From Girardia tigrina (Eukaryota; Platyhelminthes; Tricladida; Dugesiidae), in contig MQRK01173881.1 of the NCBI GenBank assembly GCA_001938485.1, positions 346 through 64,345 on the forward strand: a stretch of 64,000 nt of DNA, in the 5' to 3' direction. The notes beneath the pieces are model-generated. The model was not told the origin of the DNA. It saw nothing but the letters and a program-made list of their open reading frames with translations, and did not search any database. Within the stretch, counting starts at the first letter, position 1; each line of letters starts with the position of its first letter. Shown piece by piece: positions 48,242 to 59,815 of this stretch. The position numbers were made by a program, and so were the translations under genes.

Positions 48242-51240
48242 TTGCATAGATTTTCGTTACAGGGTTTGAAAGATAACCTTTTCATCACAGAAGACGAACA
48301 ATTGTTCATTTCAAATTCGAGATATGGAATACATCTCACGAAAGGATAGTATTTCTGTTGATTTTTTTTTAATATTCCTTTACTTAACTATTGGAATTTC
48401 CATTCTCACTGTATTTGTTGAGTCATTTTTACTAATTTATGTTTCGTGTTAGTTAGGCCTAATAACTTTTTTATGGTACCTAATAATATTAATGAAATAT
48501 TAATCATATATAAAATTGATCAGAATTTATCTAAAATAAATAAGAATAATATTATATTATATGAGCTAAATATTATTTAAAATTTAATTAGAAAATTATA
48601 AATATTAAAAAAAACATCATTAAAAAAGGATAATTAAAAAACTTTTGTTATTGAGATAAAATAAAATAAAAACTAAAATGATTAATAAACTATTTAAAAA
48701 AAAAGTCAACTGTTAAATGAAAAGAATGAAATATACGTATATAGTGTAAGGTTGCTATTATTCCTTGGTTTAACGAGCAGTAGAACTCTTATTAAATGGA
48801 ACCAATCAATCATTCTCTTTAATTGAAGTAAGACAATAAAAATATATTATTTTTTGTTGATTATATAAAAGATTTGTTCACTTTAATTACCGTTTTTATT
48901 AACAATTTATTTTGAAAACTTTTCAAGTTGTTGTCATACACAATTTGAAGAAGCGGCTTCATTTTTATCACTTTTCTTTAAAGAGAAATAAATTATTTCT
49001 AGTAAATTGAAAATAAATAATATAAAGCAGGTTTTTTATTTTAAAATTAAGGAAAGAAATAATGAAAAAAAATATATTTTATAAATGAAAAATAATATTT
49101 GTAAATGGTTTTTGAGGGTTTCGTTTCTTGGTGGATCCAATTTTATTTAAAAAATTTTTTTGTATATTTGGAGATAGTATAATTTATTAATAAATATGGA
49201 AAAAATACTTAAATTTAATATATTATTAATTTATAATTAAATATTTTTATGACAAGATCTTTTGATGGATTTACCATAATCTTCTGGTCACTGACTAATT
49301 TCATGGTCTATCATAAATTGGAATTTACGACACTTGGTAGCATCACAGATAATCGCGTCACACTTAATCCTATTACAGATAATCGTAAATTATTGGATTA
49401 ATATTTTGTTTATATTTCAAAATAATTCACTAAATAAAATAAATAATAATAATTCACTAATAAAATTCAATAAAAAATCAAATTCAATAAAACTTTATGT
49501 GACGAGATTAAACACACATAAATTGATTATTATAAAAGCAATTTTATGACATCATATTAATTGGAAATTCTAAATAAGATGGTTAAGATTGATGTTTAAA
49601 TATTTATTTTAGGGTTGTGAGAAGTTGCAACCTCTATATCAGAATTCATTTTTTTAAACATCAAAATTTATTTATATAACAATTCACATCTTTAAAACAA
49701 ATTTTCCTGTTAATTTAATTTAATTATCTCGACCCAAATTAAATTAAATTTATCCATTAAATTCTCTTAGATTTACTTTTTAAAATCCTGAAAATTTATT
49801 TCAAAAATTATTTAAACTTTATTTTCAAAATCAATTTTTAAAATTGCTTATTAAAAATATTTTTATTTATAAATAAATATTTAATATTTTTGTTTTCTTG
49901 ACATTTTTAATTTTAAGATATTTAATAGATACATTACAAGATATTTTTTATTTTTAAATAAATATTTTATTTTTTATGATTTTCTTTTATTATATCATTT
50001 TTAATTTTCTAAAAATATTTAAAAACACATTAAAAAATATTTTATTTTTAAAAACGTTTTTGATTTTTTAATAGTTGTTTTACTATATCATTTTTAATTT
50101 TAAAATATTAAATAAGCATATTAACATAAAAATATTTTACCCTTTAAATTAAAAAAAATAATAAACTATTCAGGCGAGATAAAAATTTAAATTAACCCCT
50201 CATAAGGGTAACTTTACTTAATTAACAATGGTCCCTCGACATTGTTTCCCAATAACTGTCGAATAGCTTTCAAAGAATCTTGAAATTATCAATTTTAATA
50301 TCACATTTACATTGTTTCCTATGTTAAGATCAATATAATTCTTGTCTTCTTTTCGAGCATATTTTATAAGGCACTCATTACATTTATATAAGGATAAGTA
50401 AACAAATGTTAATGACTTGAACTTAATTGTCATCATCGATGTACATTGCCAAAAAGTAAATACTGTGTAAAGTAGATTCTCAACCAATACAGGTGGTTAA
50501 TTGATGTGTTTTAAATCTTATTCTTTAAAATTTTAAGTATTTAATAACTAAATTTAATATTTTTTTTAATTTTGTTTCGAATTTAAATAAGAGAAAATTA
50601 AATCCAGCAATACTGTAAGTAATGCTGAAAACTGTTACAATCATGATTTCATACTTTATCAATTGTGTTATACAAATCTTGACGCTGTTATTTCTACCAA
50701 TATTTATGAAAAAGGCTGCTGATAAGTAAAGCTTCTCTCCTCAATAATATAAATTAAGGTGATTCCAGTTAATTAGATCGGCAACTTCTATGAACACTCA
50801 ATACTTCGGAATCGGAGTATAAAAATGCGAAATTCTTATTGATTCAAATTTAAGAAAAATTACTAAAATTGTAAATAAATATTTGTTTTAAGAGGTGAGG
50901 CGACTTTACCGCGGAAAATTTACAACAAAATTGTCAATAAGTGAACAATGTCATCTAAAATATGAATAAAAAGTTTTAATTATGTAATGATAAAACAATG
51001 AATCATACAAAGGTTTTAATTTTAAAACATAAGTAGATAGAAAATTTCAGATCGACATGACATTTAGTTATACTTTTTATTATAAAAAATAAACAAACAA
51101 CATACGAAAAATTCGTAAATTCCAAATTTAAAAAATTCAAATAACATTCTAGAACAAATGAATAACACACATAAAATATGTAATGTGTAAATAGAAGAAA
51201 GATACAAAAATATTAAACTGGAATAGTAAATATATACAGA
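48242..51240. other. AT-rich non-coding stretch with one hammerhead-like relic
   Basis: No gene. An 89-codon minus-strand frame at 50487-50218 has no recognisable motif. On the minus strand at 49297-49253 a string CAGAAGATTATGG-TAAA-TCCATCAAAAGAT is a decayed version of the hammerhead-like motif at 59012-59062. Confidence 0.35.
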
Positions 51241-51882
51241 TGAGAAATGGTGTCTATACTCGAACATGACACGCAGAAGAAGCTGAACAGACAAGGGTAC
51301 AATTGCACAACCTCAGGCAAAGGCCGACCTGCATCAAAAGAAGCTAATGGTTTGTGTCTGGTGGGATGTAAATGGCGTGGTTCACTGGGAAATGTTGGAA
51401 CGCCATCAATCCATCAACGTCCAATTATACTGTCAACAACTGCAACGGGTGGCAGACGCGATTGCACAAACACGACCAGAATTGACTGATATCATGTTTC
51501 TTCATGAAAACATCCGACCACACGTTGCAAATCTCACCAGTGGTAAACTTCTGGAGCTGGAGTGGGAAGTTCTCCCTCACCCACCGTACTCGCCCGACCT
51601 GGCACCAACAAACTACCACTTATTCCCGGCACTGCAGAACTTCTTGAGTGGCAAAACGTTCGCAACTGATGATGAATTGAAAGCTGCAGTTGGAGACTTC
51701 CTCAAAAGCAAACCAGTTGAATTTTACAACAAAGGTGTCCATGATCTACCCCGTCGTTGGAAGCAGGTGTTCGAAAAGAACGGTGATTACATTGATGATT
51801 GATATGTGCCTTTTGCTGCATTTTTTGTGCTGTATATAAAAGTTGTAATAAAATTTGTGCGAGAACTTTGTTTCCAACCTAA
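51241..51882 (+). mobile_element. 5'-truncated mariner, catalytic residues changed
   Basis: Plus-strand 3' half of a mariner, starting exactly at the DEKW motif (TDEKWCLY at 51240). The long open part (51347-51802) reads MVCVWWDVNGVVHWEML, then FLHENIRPHV, SPDLAPTNYHLF, and a C-terminus VHDLPRRWKQVFEKNGDY. In active mariners these are HDNARPH and SDYHLF; here D is E and D is N, so two of three catalytic residues are lost. One frame change lies near 51340. The 3' TIR is TTAGGTTGGAAACAAAGTTC (complement, ending 51882) followed by TA. The TIR and the style of the protein differ from the mauritiana copies, so it is another subfamily. Confidence 0.9.
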
Positions 51883-52501
51883 TATATTTTATGATATTTA
51901 TTATTATTTATTATTTTATGATATTTATTGAGAACTTCATTTATATTATTGTTAAGATTCGTTTTTATCTATTTATTATATTTATATTTTAATTGACAGT
52001 TCAGAAATGTAATTTTTGCTTAAGTAACCTTGATATTGCTTAGACGTTCAATATTTTTATTTATTCTTACAAAAAGTCTGTTTTGTTTTACTTTCTAAAA
52101 ATTTACTATATGAATATATTACAATTAATTATTTAATCAATTCTTTATTACTTAAAGTTTTAACATGCATATAGAGCAGGGATCGACCAATCGTTGTATG
52201 GAGTCTCTATTAATGATTTATTGAATATATCCTTAAAGTTTATTATGAAAATTATGTCATAATATTATATTATTTTCATAATATCAAAGAATCAATCGGA
52301 TCCATTTACAACTACGCGTATTTAATATGAGCTTATGTAGCCGGGGAGAGGTTCTGACGACTTTCCGCTTTCTGTTCACTTCTTTTTTTTCAGAAAATAG
52401 AAATGAAAATTATCCATAACTTGGGAAGTCACATTATTTTCTTTTATATTATTATTCTTATTGTTAATACATCCTTTCGAACGGAAACCATTCCTTTATT
52501 A
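51883..52501. other. AT-rich stretch with a hAT-like terminus
   Basis: CAGGGATCGACCAATCGTTG at 52177 looks like a diverged hAT end. Nothing else is recognisable, although a short less AT-rich segment lies at 52340-52370. Confidence 0.25.
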
Positions 52502-52890
52502 CAGGGGTTTCCAAACTTTATTTTACCACACCTCCATTAAAAATATTTTATCATATGATGCCTCCCTTCAATTTTATAAAATAATACAAACACAAAGGGT
52601 TATAGTTAGGGTTTATTGCAAAAACATTTATTGATACAAACTATGGCAAAAAAATTAAGAGAATAACAATACTTGATTATTGTATTTTAATGAGATGGAT
52701 ATGCTTGTCTATTCACGCAAAGTTTATCAAATCTCGGTGTTTTTGACGAGATAGCTACTCGTAGCTCTTTTTCTACAACTAAACGAACTCGGTATTTTGA
52801 TTTCATTGCAGGTAATGCAGAAAATCCTGATTCACATAAATATGATGTTACGAACGGCTGCAGTTCTTTTACAGCTTTCTTTGACAAAGT
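52502..52890 (-). mobile_element. hAT element 3' end with transposase C-terminus
   Basis: The terminal repeat CAGGGGTTTCCAAACTTTAT begins at 52502, matching the hAT pattern CAGGGGTCCCCAAACT. Inside it on the minus strand (52887-52687) is the very end of a BED-finger-type hAT transposase: LCESGFSALPAMKSKYRVRL, then VEKELRVAISSKTPRFDKLC and a terminal PSH stop. The order and the stop fit the ZBED5/SCAND3-like hAT C-terminus. Only this last part remains; the body ends where an LTR-like sequence starts at about 52916. Confidence 0.85.
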
Positions 52891-52915
52891 ATTATATATA
52901 CAATAAAGTTTATTA

Positions 52916-53260
52916 TATGAGAAATATTTTATATGACATTTATATTGTATGTTGTTTTAGAGTGATGTATCTCCTATCTGGATGACTGGTTGTTGTATTA
53001 CATATTGCATATATTAATTTTTATTAATGTTTTCAAAAATTTAAAATAAGTTTCGAATACTTTTTAAACAATTTGTTTTAATATATATTTTTAAAATCGA
53101 ATAGGAACATCGAATGTTTTTCATATTTTCAATAGACTGATGACAAATACTGAAAGTTAAATTTAGGATTGGTGCTATAATACTTAAATCTTTAAAAAAT
53201 ATTAAAAAATTATTATTATTAAAAAAACTATTTTTTGACAAATCAACCATTATCATCAGG
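52916..53260 (+). repeat. probable diverged LTR of the main family, 3' end unclear
   Basis: TATGAGAAATATTTTATATG followed by GTATCTCCTATCTGGATGAC resembles the LTR start plus its CTCCTACCCAGATGGATGA block at the right spacing. The 3' border, leader frame and target duplication cannot be found, so this is a partial relic. It abuts the truncated hAT end. Confidence 0.4.
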
Positions 53261-53864
53261 TTATAAAAAAATAATTTGATTCATCTGTATATATAACATG
53301 TTTCTCTGTCTCCGGGGGTCTAATTTGTAAAATATTACAACACAAGCTCTCCCATAAATTGAAGCCCGATTTAATTTAATTAAGTTTGACCTAATTCAAT
53401 TTTGTTTAAATATTAATTTTACAATATTTTTTTAAAAATTAAAACAGTATGTCTAACGGACAAAGAAGAAGCTATTTTTTATACCTACAAAAATGTTCGA
53501 TCGATTTGGTTATAAAGAAATATACACCAAATATTCTCTTGGTTCAAAAATGTTCATAACACATAATAATAGAACACATTTTTTGGAATTAATTTTTCAA
53601 AATACATTGTCTTGAAAATATATTTTTAAGTGAATGAGTTTCTTTTAATAAAAAAATTCATCTTGCTTGAAATGCCTAAATAATTTTATCAATACATTAA
53701 ATTAGTGTTTATTTTTCATAATTTTCTTGAAACAATTAAAATAAACTAAAAAAATAAAAAACTGAAAATATTTTTTTCCAAATTGTTTTTCATTTCAATT
53801 TAAAAAGTAATTTACACATTTTTCAAATTTTATTTTAAATATTTACTTTATTTTTTTTATTCAG
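53261..53864. other. AT-rich sequence upstream of the CSRNP exon (intron or 5' flank)
   Basis: No gene. Ends with the T-rich acceptor TTTTTTTTATTCAG at 53851-53864, implying that a further upstream exon exists outside what I can identify. Confidence 0.5.
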
Positions 53865-54454
53865 TTGATCTTTAATGTCCATCGAAAATTTCTGTAGTAA
53901 TCCTAAGAGACTCAAGTTGGACGATGAAATCACCGAAATTAATGTCAAAACATTGTATATAAACAATTCAAATCATAACTGCGAAGAATCATTGGATTCC
54001 CCAATGAATTCCTGCGAACAAGTTTCAATTAGTTCGGCTTTCGACCAAGACTCTTCATCTATTTTAAGTGGTTCCGTTTGCGAAAGCAATTGCGAAATTT
54101 ACTCAGCAGAAATCATTCAAAAAAGTATTTTAAAATCAACTACAAACTGTCCAAAAGAAACTCCAAACAACAAAAACCGAATCAAATTTCAAGATGTAGA
54201 AATATTTTATTTTAATCGTCAACAGAGTTTCTGTTCCGTTCCCAGTATCGGGGGCTCGGCACTCGGAATGGAAATGCAACATTTTCTTTCTGAAAAATTT
54301 GATTTAAACAAAAATCTCGATTTGTTTAAATCGAGTAAAAAACTCAACTCCGATTTCTATGATCTTCACAAAGATGGCAATTACAATAACGAAAGTTATT
54401 CTATGCTTCAACCGATTGTTGCAAAACACCGAAGAATATTATTAAAAAATTCGG
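53865..54454 (+). CDS. CSRNP/AXUD1-family nuclear protein, first coding exon (partial gene)
   Basis: Cysteine/serine-rich nuclear proteins are proposed transcription regulators; the Drosophila member is Axud1. The exon is bounded by a T-rich tract with CAG at 53862-53864 and a donor, G|GTAATG, after 54454, leaving phase 1. Translation starts at 53875, the first in-frame ATG after the acceptor. Residues 10-15 (PKRLKL) look like a nuclear signal. Residues 32-75 are rich in Ser, Asn and Cys. Residues 83-87 are KSILK, and residues 103-133 contain the family core with FQDVEIFYFNRQQSFCSVPS and then GGSALGM. The exon ends in a helical HRRILLKNSG stretch, where the family continues with VRKID and the Cys-rich domain. 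That second part is not found in the remaining 9.5 kb, so the next exon lies beyond the window. The apparent reading past 54454 is intron. Confidence 0.85.
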
Positions 54455-54998
54455 GTAATGGTTTTTTTTTCATGTAAAATTTTAGATTATAAATGAATAT
54501 TTAATATTATTTGTAAGAAATATCGGTTACAGATAAAAATACAGCATTTTTTCAAAATATAGTCTTTTACCTATTCAACAAAAACAATTAAACATTTTAT
54601 AAAAACAAACACAAAAGAAAATCAAAACCAAATACAAAAATTTTATTCCAAATATTTAATTGCCTCACATATTGCATAAAACAGCAATCTTGGTAATATT
54701 TATCATAAAAAAACTGAAAATAATTAACTTCAAATATTTATTCAAATTCAAATTGTACACGTTTAACCTTATTTAAACAAAAACATCAAGAGACTTAGTT
54801 CAGAATATTTTTTAATCAATTATGATGATATAGTAAATGTTATGTTAATATAATAAAGATAGAAGAGACATAAATATAATTAATTATCCTTGCAATTTTC
54901 AAGTAATTAAATTACAAAATTTAATGCAAAATAAAACAAAGTAGTAATAAAAGACAATTAGAAAATTGAAAAAAATGCTGTACCGGTGATTAAAGTGG
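54455..54998. other. AT-rich sequence, presumed CSRNP intron
   Basis: Starts with the splice donor GTAATGG. No further exon or repeat seen. Confidence 0.5.
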
Positions 54999-55262
54999 TA
55001 ATACACTAATATACATGACATGTTTCGCCCGTCTCTAAACTTCGCCAGGTAAATAACAAATTCTGTCTGACGGGAATAATTGATGATAAGTCTGACAAAA
55101 TAACAGATTTTTTTATTGTATGAAAATAATATAAATAAATCTGTTATTCTATCACAGACTCATCATTTTCTAGTCGTCAGACAAATAATCATTTGTTATC
55201 TATTCAATGGACGACCAATCTGATGAAGTTCAAAGACCAACGAAATATATTGATGTATTAAT
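54999..55262. mobile_element. foldback element with hammerhead-like motifs in both arms
   Basis: A 264-bp palindrome. The left arm (AATACACTAATATACATGAC...) and the right arm (...TATATTGATGTATTAA) are inverted copies, as are the inner arms (AATAACAAATTCTGTCTGAC and GTCAGACAAATAATCATTTG) around a centre near 55122. In the left arm, on the minus strand, CTGGCGA is followed by a 15-base spacer and CGAAACATGTC (about 55047-55017). In the right arm, on the plus strand, CTGATGA is followed by AGTTCAAAGACCAA and CGAAATATATTG (55210-55242). Both keep the hammerhead layout (CTGATGA, helix II, GAAA) but with weakened helices. Likely a Penelope-related or retrozyme-like MITE. Confidence 0.6.
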
Positions 55263-58200
55263 TAAATGCTTTTATTGTTGTTTAAATTATTGTTTCATTC
55301 TCAAATAATAAAAGAAAAAAACAAAATCGACAGAATTCTCTCATTTAATTTTACCAACTTTTTCAAATATACCAAAAAGTGATAAATATGTCAACTCTTA
55401 TTAGTAAAGTTTGGTTTTAATATGTGTTGATAGAATATTAAAATTCAGTGTTGAGCATACACAATCAAATTCTTGTTCATTATCGTATTAATATCTGAGC
55501 AACGCTAGAAAAATAATATAAATAATATTGTTTTCTTTCCAAATTATTTCTATTAACATTCAATTTCAATGAAGACTGTCGTTAAAGAATATTAGATAGC
55601 CAATGTTGTGGGTAAAATGGACTATTTTTCATTCTGCCCAATATTTTCCCCATTGAATTACAATAAAGGGCAGCAATTTATGAGTCATAAAGTTGGTTGT
55701 GTGTTTAAGAGTTGGTGTGTTTAATTGGATTGGGGAGGGGGTAGAGGTGAATGAAAATTGCAGTACAATTTCATCAATAGGGGGGAATAGGTACGTTGGC
55801 GTAAACATTTCAGAAGATAGATTAGGTTGCTACAGTAGTTTTAGTCTCTCATAGGAATCACCTTTCTCATTTAACGATTGTGTATGTGTGTGTGTGTCTT
55901 TCAGAGAATTTGAATGTATATCGTCGAATGGTTGTGTATCTATAATTTGTAAATATCTACTTGATCTCGGTTGTATTAAAAGAGACACACGCTAATGCAC
56001 TTGCGGCCGAATACAGACACGCATTCCCAAAGTGTAGTCGCATGCACACACACACAAACACATCGACATAGACGTATCCTCGAACAGTAACCAATTCGAT
56101 TAATGGTCTTACTGCTTTGATGACGATGAAGCTGTTGTCTCAGTCTATTTACTGATTATATTTGTTGCTATTTCGTGTATCATGACTATTCTGTTATTTT
56201 TACTTGCCTATTAAGAGCTCAGAAAAAGAAATTTCAACAAATGAGTAATTTTGTTGTAATTTCTCAAAATTGATCTATGAATATTTTTTAATACAATATG
56301 GAGGAATAAAATATCAATATAATTTCAGTTAAGTTTTGTTTTAAAAGTAATTCAATTCAATACAAAAAAAATTTTTTTTTGAGATATCCTCTAATCACCT
56401 GGACATAAATACTTGTTTGAGATTGTGAGTCTATTCTGTTTGTATTTACTCTACAGACAAGTCAGATTTACAGTAATTAATTTCTGTCAATTCATTGATT
56501 AAGACATAGTTCGCAATCGGCATTAGAGTTAGGGATTTCATTTTAATAATCCTGCTTAGATTTAATGGATTTCATTTCTTTCAAACTATATCAAAAAATA
56601 AAATTATTGAAATACCATTATACAATTGAAATATATATGTATACGATTGTTGAGTGCTGTCAATGAGGCCTGATTGTGTGCGTGGTTTGTGTGTGTGTTG
56701 ATTGTGCAATGATTGCTATTGAGTCATATTGACGCATGATATCTCTCTCTAGCCGACTCACTTCAATTAATTTTCAAATTATAAAAATAATTTTAAAAAA
56801 ATATATTATTATAAATTTATATGCAAATTTTCATTTCACAAATTAATACCTGTAAGAAAGAATGAAAAAAGCTTACCTGTTTTATTTAAGTTTTAATTGT
56901 GCAATGTCTGTGTGATGTTATCTTATAATTATTTTTTTTCTGATTTTTTACGAACTATTTTTACATGAGAAATTTGAGTAATTATATTTTTAAAGATAAT
57001 TTAAATATCTTTTACTGGGATTATAAAAATCCGATTTTTCGTTGAATATTATACCGGTTTTATCATAATTTTTTTTTGAAAAATTAATTACTAAAAATAA
57101 AATTTTCATTTTGTGTGTTAAAATTTAACAATTATTAATCTGTGTGGATTTTTTTAATTAATTATTAAGTTAATTGTTCTTAAAAATTTTAACACTTCAA
57201 AGACTTAAAATTTAGATATTTATAAAACAGAAAAAAAACATTAATCATGAAAATTTTAAATTAAAACTTTTTTAATTTATTTTTTATTCAATATTTAAAA
57301 TTTTTGATATGCATCATTTATATGGAAAATTGAAAAAAAATTGATAAAAAAATAAAAAATTATACTCTTAGAATCTTTAATTATAAAACATTTTTGTTAA
57401 AATAGTTTGAAAAGTAATTCTTCTTGTAAAATTCTAAATAACTTAAAAGATACTAATAAATTGAAATAATTTATTCTTTAATTCTAAAAAATTAATATTT
57501 GATTTTTAATACAAGTTTATTTTAAATTGAAAAAAAAGCTATGAATATAATTAATATCGATCAGTCTACAATGCAGACAATATAGTTGTACAAAAAGCAA
57601 ATATTTAGTTATTAAATCTACAGAATTTTTCATTTTATCTTACTACAATTTTTTTTTCATTTTTTTCTCTCATAAAATTACTGAAAAAAATATTTTGTAT
57701 CAACTTTGTATTATATTTGAGAAATTTCGAGCTAAACGAAATTACTCTTTTGACAAAATGAATATATAATCATCAAATATTTCTGGTAAATTTAGAAATA
57801 TTTGAAAGATTAAAAGTGAATATTAAAATATTATTGAATGTTTTTTCCTGTTTTTTTATACTTTCAATTTCTTTTTTTTCCTTTTATGAATGATACAAAG
57901 TAATATTTTCAATTTTAAATTGTTTTTTCCTAAATATATCTTTAATAATGTAATTAAAAATTTCTAAATATTTCCGAATGTATCTATTTATTATTATATT
58001 TAATGGTTTGACATTGGAAATTAATTCATAAAATTACGTGTGATGTTTCCATTGTGTTTTTTTCTTTCTTTTTTTTTGAAACTATTTTTGGTCATGGAAG
58101 ACCGAAGAATTATGTTCTAAACCTGCGATAAACTTGGAAATATTGTGTAATAATGTGACATAACAAAATTTTTTTTAAGACACAGGAAATCATAATTCTT

Positions 58201-58368
58201 TTCTCGTAAATTAAATGAGAGTCTTATCCAAAATGCAAAGAAAATTTTGTTTTTATTTCTTCTTTACATATTAAAACAAAATGTACTTTTAAAAATCAAA
58301 TCTCATAATTTTTTTTAAAAAAAAAGAAAATTGTTTTTAATAGTTTCTCACATTTTAACAAAAACAAT
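55263..58368. other. non-coding, presumed CSRNP intron
   Basis: No gene. A less AT-rich zone at 55600-56110 includes a GT run (55878-55898) and a CA run (56045-56058); GT-rich sequence also lies at 56670-56710. Near 56720-56760 there are GAGTCAT and GACTCAC strings that resemble AP-1-type sites. Such short sites occur by chance and are not claimed as regulatory. Confidence 0.4.
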
Positions 58369-58856
58369 TGTGAGGAATATTTTAAATTGTTTGAATGTGT
58401 AAATGTATGTATGTTTTATGTTGATTTAAGTATGTTGAATTTAGAATGGTGATTCTCCCACCCAGATGGAAATTGGTATTTTTTTATTAAGTTGACTATT
58501 CGAACATAATTAAAATAATCATTTTATAAGTTCATATCTTTAATTTGAGAATTAAAATTAAGTTTAACAATTTTTAGTAAAATTTAAATTAAATGCATTT
58601 TTAATAATTTGATGTCATTTTTATTATTTTGGGATTTATTAAAAAATGGTAAAAATTAATATTTTTAATTAATATTTTTTAGAGGTTAAATATTTTAAAA
58701 AATAATTTAGAAAAATTGTTCGAATAATCATGATTAAAAACATAAATAAGAAAACCAATTATAACAATGGCAAACGATGAAAGACCTTCTGAGAGTCTTA
58801 ATGACTCTAAATGTAATTGCAATAAAGATTTAAACAAGACTTAAATGTTCTTAATA
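58369..58856 (+). repeat. solo LTR of the main family
   Basis: TGTGAGGAATATTTTAAATT to GTTCTTAATA, flanked by ACAAT on both sides. It has the CCCACCCAGATGG block and the leader start with MANDERPSE near 58768. 488 bp and uninterrupted, inserted into presumed CSRNP intron in the gene's own orientation. Confidence 0.92.
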
Positions 58857-59011
58857 ACAATTACTTCGAAAATTATATTCTTTTATTTTTTATGTGCGAT
58901 TGATTGAAATAATGTTTGTGGTTATGGAAATTAATTTATTATTTTGTAAACAAATTTAAAAAGTAATGGTCATTATTTTGGAAAAAAAGAAACAATTTTA
59001 AAATATATTTG

Positions 59012-59062
59012 ATGATAATATATTTCGACGGTTTTACCGTCATCTTCAGATCACTGATTATT
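59012..59062 (-). ncRNA. hammerhead-ribozyme-like motif, core variant
   Basis: Read on the minus strand: CTGAAGA (59049-59043; the canonical core is CTGATGA), one extra T, a perfect 6-bp helix II GACGGT-AAA-ACCGTC, and GAAAT. Helix I can form between GTGAT, just before the core, and ATCAT, just after the ATT cleavage position (five pairs, one wobble). The core change makes activity doubtful. The same motif in worse shape is at 49253-49297, with shared flanks (TCACTGA), so this is a dispersed repeat end. Confidence 0.45.
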
Positions 59063-59117
59063 AGCTTTAAAAAAATTTAAATATTCTATAATAAGTATTT
59101 TTTTATTAAAATAAAAT

Positions 59118-59815
59118 TATTTTGTGAACCAATAAAATATTTTACAAACCATTAAAATCAATGAATCAAAATTGATTAAAGTGGATTTAATTTGCATTTG
59201 ACTGCCACAAGGGCGCGATCGTGAAAAGGAACCAAGTCTTCTGTAGTTGTTCCGACAATCAGGAGGAGATCCGTCACTATTATTTCAGCAATGAGTAGTG
59301 GTGGAATTCTATTTTCAAAGATGATTGACGATGGTACTGTAACTGCAGTAAAGTTTTATGGCTTTATGATGGAGCTCGTTACCGAAGTACAGGCTAAAGG
59401 TGGATACGAAAACGCTTGGATTCTTATGGGTAATGCACGTATTCACCGTCGGGTCGATATTAAAAAAATTTTCTTCAAACTTCTTTAACATTAAAGTTTT
59501 TTCATCATATTTGTACATGTTAAACCCTATTGAACATGTATTTTCGAAAGTAGAGTCTGTTGTTCGGGCAAATTTAATCGATTGGAAGGCATAGGTGCAG
59601 TTAGTAAACAGAATTGCAATGATTATATTATGAACATGCTAAGAAATATTTCGATTGCAGCAGTAGGTGAAAAATTCAATGTTTAATGTAATAAATATTA
59701 ATTGGTTATCTTATTACCGATTTTCATGATCAAAATTTACAAAATATTTTAAAAATATATTAATTGTTTATAATTTTACTGGTTTTATTGGTACAACTTT
59801 ATTGGTTCACAAAAT
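59118..59815 (+). mobile_element. IS630/Tc1-type DNA transposon relic
   Basis: Exact 18-bp inverted repeats, ATTTTGTGAACCAATAAA at 59118-59135 and its complement at 59798-59815, bracket the relic. Between them the DDE_3 domain of an IS630-Tc1-mariner transposase is read on plus: RSVTIISAMSSGGILF (about 59267-59314), WILMGNARIHRR (about 59418-59453), then in another frame YLYMLNPIEHVFSKVES (about 59508-59560). In the family the middle motif is MDNARIHR; here D is G, so the second catalytic residue is lost, while the E of NPIE remains. A frame change lies near 59485. The DNA-binding half is missing. Confidence 0.75.

Noticed and set aside
50218-50487. 89-codon minus-strand frame
   Set aside because: No recognisable motif, no conserved composition and no neighbouring exon-like sequence.
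56720-56765. AP-1-like strings GAGTCAT and GACTCAC as a regulatory cluster for the CSRNP gene
   Set aside because: Such 7-mers are expected by chance in several kb, and nothing else marks this as an enhancer.
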